Assembly: GCF_010119935.1 (NCBI RefSeq)
Contig: NZ_CP048209.1
Span: forward strand, 3,289,001-3,353,000
Direction of reading: 5' to 3'
DNA from: Paenibacillus lycopersici
Lineage (GTDB): Bacteria > Bacillota > Bacilli > Paenibacillales > Paenibacillaceae
Length of the DNA: 64,000 nucleotides
In this document: positions 60,347 to 64,000 of the stretch, piece after piece
Numbering within the stretch: the first letter of the stretch is position 1
How the letters are laid out: each line of letters starts with the position of its first letter
Notes under the pieces: model-generated
Told to the model about the DNA's origin: nothing
The model's input: only the letters and a program-made list of their open reading frames with translations
The model's database searches: none
Position numbers and translations under genes: made by a program

Positions 60347-63300
60347 ATGAAATTTCATACGAATAATTTGAAAGCGCTTGCAACCAGCTTGATGATTGTG
60401 ACGATGTTGTTCGGCTCCGCGACGGGCGTCTTTGCCGACGGCAATGGCATGACCGGCAGTCCGGCGACGACGACTACCGCGGACGAAGGCGGGACGGTAC
60501 TGGCCGGGCCGACGGATTATAACGTGAACGCATGGGATTCGCATACTTATGGCGGCTCCGGCTGGACGGACTATAAGGTCGCGTTCGATATTTCGAATCT
60601 TGCCGATACTTCCGGGGATTGGCATGATTTCAAGCTGCAGTTCAGAAACAACGCCGATAATTACTATTGGGCCTATATCGCCGACTGGGGGATGAATCTG
60701 TATGGGAACGGTTCTGTCAGCTACAATAACGGCAGCCCCATCGCCAGCGTCAGCCCTCAGCCGGTCTACACGGATGCCCCGATCCACTATGAGTTCGACG
60801 TGCACGGCAACACGATCACCGGTTATGCGGACGGCACCCGGATTTTCGCCTATACCGACGACAATGCAGGCGCGCTGTTATCCGGCGGCGTGAGTTGGAC
60901 GGCGGAGAATATCACGCTAACGCTTCATGATTTCACCATCACCAGCTTGGATCCCGGCGGCGTAACGGCAGTCGGCCCAACCGATTATTCGGTGACCAAT
61001 GGACAGTCGGCCTCTTACGGCGATTCCACCTGGATGGATTACAAGGTCGCGTTCGATATCTCCGACTTCGACTTGATGCCTGCGGGCTGGAATGATTTCA
61101 AATTGCAATTCAGGAACAGCAGCCCGGATGCGAATAACAATCCGAAAGATTATTACTGGGCATACATCGCCAACTGGGGCATGAATCTATACGGCAACGG
61201 TTCCGTTAGATATGACGGCGGCACGTTAACCGGCGTTAACCCACAGCCGGCGTACACGGATACCCCGATTCACTATGAATTCGACGTGATCGGCAATACC
61301 ATCACCGGCTATGCGGACGGTGCTCAGATCTTCTCTTATACCGATACCAACGATAGCAAGCTGTTATCCGGCGGCGTGAAGTGGTCCGCGGAGAATCTCA
61401 ACGTCAAGCTGGAGCATTTCACCATCACGCTCTTGAAGACGGGCGATGGCGGCGGCGACGGCGGCAGCGGCGGGAAGCAGACGATCGCCGATCCGGTTAC
61501 GATCGGAGCGATTAACGTTCCCCAAGCCGGCGTCTTCCCGACCAGCCGTTATCACTACCTCTATAACAACGGCGTCTCGGATGCATGGGCCTATAGAGAC
61601 GGCGGCCAAGGCGTAGCTGCAGAGACCATTACTTGGGATCCGTTGATAGCAACTACCTTCAAGACGAATACGGTGTATACGGCGACCGTTACCTTGGAGC
61701 CCATCCAGCCGAATACGACCTTCGACGGCTTCGATACGGCTAATCTTGCAGGTCTGCCTACAGAAGGCGTGACCAATACCGATATCGGCACGGATGGCGA
61801 CAACCTGGTGGTCAAGATCACCTATGCGCCTACAGGCAGCACCGCGGCGGCCTTTCACGAAGATCAGGGGTTATTGTTCGACGATGAGTTCAACGGTACT
61901 TCGCTGGATGCAGCCAAGTGGGTGCCGAGCGTCGAAGAAGTACGCGCAGGGGGAAGCGCTTGGGATCATAGCCTGATTAAAGTGGAAGACGGCCATCTGG
62001 CATTAGGCATGGAGCGCGATCCGCAGCAAGGCACGGAATACGGCTTAGCCGCGGACCCTAACTTTATCTTGGCCGGTGCGGTGCAGACCGCTCTGGATGA
62101 CCGAAGCGTCGTCAACTTCGAGAACGCCTACGGGTACTACGAGTCCAGTGTCAAATTTCCGCATGTCGCCAACACCTGGGGCGCGTTCTGGCTGTATGAA
62201 CCGTCGGTACTGATCGAACAGAACGATGGCCTGGACGGTACGGAAATCGATATTCTTGAAACGATCGGCAACGGCGAAGGCGGATCCGACAGCTCCTTGC
62301 ACTGGAACGGCTATGCAGGCGCGCACGCAGCGGCCGGCACGAACTATTCGTATAACGATTATGCGTCCAATATCTACGACGGCAATTACCATAAACTCGG
62401 CTTGCAGTGGACCCCCTCGGGCTATACCTTCTACATTGACGGGAAAGCGATGTGGAAAGTAGACGGCGGCATACTCGACCAAGGTTACGGGACAGGCAGC
62501 TTCAGCGGCATCGATCAGAACCCGCTTCATATCTTGCTCTCGATCGAGAAAGCCGGCGGCGCACTGCCTGCCGATTTCACGCATGACGAAATGCGAGTGG
62601 ATTATGTCCGCGTATACGATCGTCCGAAGTACACGGCGGACCTGAGCCTTGCTCCGGTATACGATGCCGTTAACAGCCAATGGCAAATTCAAGCCACGCT
62701 GACGAATACGGCCTCCTCCGGAGACCCTCAGACCGGTACCGTTACTTTCGAAGGGGCGACCGATCATTACTCCGTTGCCCCGGGCGGCCAACAGGTATTC
62801 AACTTTGCAGTAGATCCGGCTAAAGTCGCAGGCATCGGCTCCACGTTCACGGCCGATTTCACGACCGATAACGGCGGATCGGGATCGGCCAGCGTCAAAT
62901 TCGGCGCGCTGACCGCCGCTCAGGCGGCAGCGCCGGTCAATATCGACGGCAATCTGACGGACGATGCTGTCTGGGGAACCGCGCAACCGATCCATTTCGA
63001 CGACGGTACTTCCAGCGGCTTGAGGCCAGCGGTTACCGCCGCAGGCAAACTGGCTTGGGACGAAGACAATCTCTATCTTGCCGTAACGGCCAACACGCCT
63101 GACTTGAATCAGAGCCAAACCGGCGGCAACATCTGGCAAGGGGACGGTCTTCAGCTTGCAGTCAGAGGTTCGGCGGGGTATCGCGAGATGGGCTTCGCCC
63201 TTAATCCGGTCCAAGGCGTCCAGCAATGGAACTGGGGGGCCGACGGCACGCTGACCGGCAACAGCGCCATCCCTGCGGATATGGCCACAACGCAGATCGT

Positions 63301-63856
63301 GCGGGATGACAGCAGCGGAACCACCACGTATGAAATCGCCATGAAGTGGGCGTATCTCGGACTGGACGGCAGCGATATCCATGCAGGCAGCCTATACGAT
63401 ATCGCCTTGGTGCTCAACGACTCGGACGGCAGCAACAGGGGCTATCTCGCCTTCTACGACGGCATCGCCACGGGCGCCAAAGGCGTGGGCATGGGCAAGC
63501 TGGTATTGGCGGCAGCTCCGCCGGTCACGCCGCAGGACACGGTGAACATTAGCGGCGTTCCGGTACGCTTCACAGTGAACAACGGCACGGTCGCCGTCGA
63601 TTTGCGGGACAAGCCGCTTGTGCAGTCCATTCTGAATGCCTCGGGGAAAGACATTATCATCGATCTCTCCGGTACTGGCGCTGCTTCGGTCAGCGTGACG
63701 ATCGACGTCAGTCAGTTCAAGAGCATCAACAAGACGATTACGATCGTCACCCGGAACGGTTCTTACGCCGTCACGACTCAAAAGCTATGGAACAACTCCG
63801 GCAAGCCGAGAATCATTACAGTCAAGAACGGCAAGCTTGACTTCAAGAATGGCTGA
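60347..63856 (+). CDS. large secreted GH16 glucanase with duplicated N-terminal and C-terminal carbohydrate-binding domains
   Basis: A 1169-residue exported enzyme (signal peptide ends VFADG). Residues ~53-205 and ~208-365 are two copies of one jelly-roll-like domain (GPTDYNVNAWDSHTYGGSGWTDYKVAFDIS against GPTDYSVTNGQSASYGDSTWMDYKVAFDIS). A Gly/Asp-rich linker and a ~130-residue domain follow, then GH16 at ~505-760 with catalytic ExDxxE in GTEIDILETIG. After a short beta domain comes a CBM9-like domain at ~863-1054 (NIDGNLTDDAVWGTAQPIHFDDG) and a ~110-residue C-terminal domain. It would degrade beta-glucan or a related polysaccharide outside the cell. AGGAGGAGG precedes the ATG. Confidence 0.9.
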   Translation: MKFHTNNLKALATSLMIVTMLFGSATGVFADGNGMTGSPATTTTADEGGTVLAGPTDYNVNAWDSHTYGGSGWTDYKVAFDISNLADTSGDWHDFKLQFRNNADNYYWAYIADWGMNLYGNGSVSYNNGSPIASVSPQPVYTDAPIHYEFDVHGNTITGYADGTRIFAYTDDNAGALLSGGVSWTAENITLTLHDFTITSLDPGGVTAVGPTDYSVTNGQSASYGDSTWMDYKVAFDISDFDLMPAGWNDFKLQFRNSSPDANNNPKDYYWAYIANWGMNLYGNGSVRYDGGTLTGVNPQPAYTDTPIHYEFDVIGNTITGYADGAQIFSYTDTNDSKLLSGGVKWSAENLNVKLEHFTITLLKTGDGGGDGGSGGKQTIADPVTIGAINVPQAGVFPTSRYHYLYNNGVSDAWAYRDGGQGVAAETITWDPLIATTFKTNTVYTATVTLEPIQPNTTFDGFDTANLAGLPTEGVTNTDIGTDGDNLVVKITYAPTGSTAAAFHEDQGLLFDDEFNGTSLDAAKWVPSVEEVRAGGSAWDHSLIKVEDGHLALGMERDPQQGTEYGLAADPNFILAGAVQTALDDRSVVNFENAYGYYESSVKFPHVANTWGAFWLYEPSVLIEQNDGLDGTEIDILETIGNGEGGSDSSLHWNGYAGAHAAAGTNYSYNDYASNIYDGNYHKLGLQWTPSGYTFYIDGKAMWKVDGGILDQGYGTGSFSGIDQNPLHILLSIEKAGGALPADFTHDEMRVDYVRVYDRPKYTADLSLAPVYDAVNSQWQIQATLTNTASSGDPQTGTVTFEGATDHYSVAPGGQQVFNFAVDPAKVAGIGSTFTADFTTDNGGSGSASVKFGALTAAQAAAPVNIDGNLTDDAVWGTAQPIHFDDGTSSGLRPAVTAAGKLAWDEDNLYLAVTANTPDLNQSQTGGNIWQGDGLQLAVRGSAGYREMGFALNPVQGVQQWNWGADGTLTGNSAIPADMATTQIVRDDSSGTTTYEIAMKWAYLGLDGSDIHAGSLYDIALVLNDSDGSNRGYLAFYDGIATGAKGVGMGKLVLAAAPPVTPQDTVNISGVPVRFTVNNGTVAVDLRDKPLVQSILNASGKDIIIDLSGTGAASVSVTIDVSQFKSINKTITIVTRNGSYAVTTQKLWNNSGKPRIITVKNGKLDFKNG

Positions 63857-63940
63857 CTCATTCATGTGATCGTGCCGGGCTCCGCTAGGAGCGGGCCGCA
63901 GCAGCGTTTAGCTGTTCGCATCTATCCTATATAAGACCTG

Positions 63941-63985
63941 TCGAAAGAATCCGTGAATCTTAATTTACGGATTCTTTCGTTTGTT
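63941..63985 (+). terminator. terminator after the GH16 gene
   Basis: A 13-bp perfect stem (CGAAAGAATCCGT and complement) with a 12-nt loop, followed by TTTG. Confidence 0.75.
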
Positions 63986-64000
63986 GCGGCATCCGAATAG

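Noticed and set aside
62045-63382. 445-residue open frame antisense to the GH16 gene
   Set aside because: A codon-bias shadow of the large enzyme, without ribosome binding site or motifs.
1-64000. tRNA, rRNA, insertion sequences, phage genes or CRISPR-cas
   Set aside because: I looked for clover-leaf genes, transposase motifs and terminal repeats, integrase and cas motifs and saw none I could support.

Overview
The window reads like the chromosome of an endospore-forming Bacillota, most likely Paenibacillus or a close relative. The pointers are a GerA-type germinant receptor operon, a YheC/D coat-associated ATP-grasp protein, YtaF, a BclB-like collagen-repeat protein, an SLH-domain protein, a YesM/YesN-type sugar sensor pair beside its ABC transporter, and near-consensus AGGAGG ribosome binding sites with frequent TTG/GTG starts. 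The species is inferred from gene content only.

Layout. 1-3.6 kb: tail of an amino-acid-type ABC ATPase, then ectABC-ectD for ectoine and hydroxyectoine. 3.7-6.4 kb: an ArsB/NhaD-type ion transporter, a 5' scrap of a ktrB-like K+ transporter gene, a secreted methionine-rich protein, and ytaF on the other strand. 6.7-15.2 kb: response regulator, histidine kinase, two paralogous sugar-binding lipoproteins and two permeases. 15.3-16.3 kb: an APH-fold kinase-like protein.

16.4-38.3 kb is a zinc-starvation island. Fourteen copies or near-copies of the Zur operator core GTAAT-N-ATTAC lie in its promoters. Under or beside them are: a FecCD/BtuCD-type importer with a rubredoxin-methyltransferase fusion and a thioredoxin-like ferredoxin; a second methyltransferase; four intact and one broken COG0523 (CobW/ZagA) GTPases; two Fur-family regulators; znuACB; ZagA followed by an L33 lacking half of its zinc ribbon; a YcgR/YcgQ-like permease pair; and a second cluster-9 metal transporter of Psa/Mts type. 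The genes fit one job: take up zinc by several routes, redistribute it through metallochaperones, and replace zinc-dependent parts.

38.4-43.9 kb is carbohydrate related: GH16 lipoprotein, AraC regulator, Gfo/Idh/MocA oxidoreductase, TIM-barrel isomerase and a 523-residue protein I do not recognise. 44-51.7 kb is spore related (ger operon, collagen-like protein, YheC/D). 51.8-54.3 kb holds a znuB remnant, two frameshifted chromate-transporter genes and a LysR regulator. 54.3-58.2 kb holds an intergenic repeat cluster, then an MFS exporter, a LysR regulator and a damaged SLH/DUF4822 gene that share promoter motifs. 58.3-60 kb is a cytochrome P450 with a TetR regulator, and 60.3-63.9 kb a 1169-residue secreted GH16 protein.

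Two observations stand out. First, the Zur-box-controlled importer operon carrying a rubredoxin fused to a methyltransferase is not a zinc-uptake arrangement I know. Second, at least six genes survive only as truncated or internally deleted remnants (ktrB, cobW, AAA ATPase, permease, znuB, SLH-DUF4822). This suggests repeated deletion in this lineage. All calls come from reading the sequence; no database search was run.
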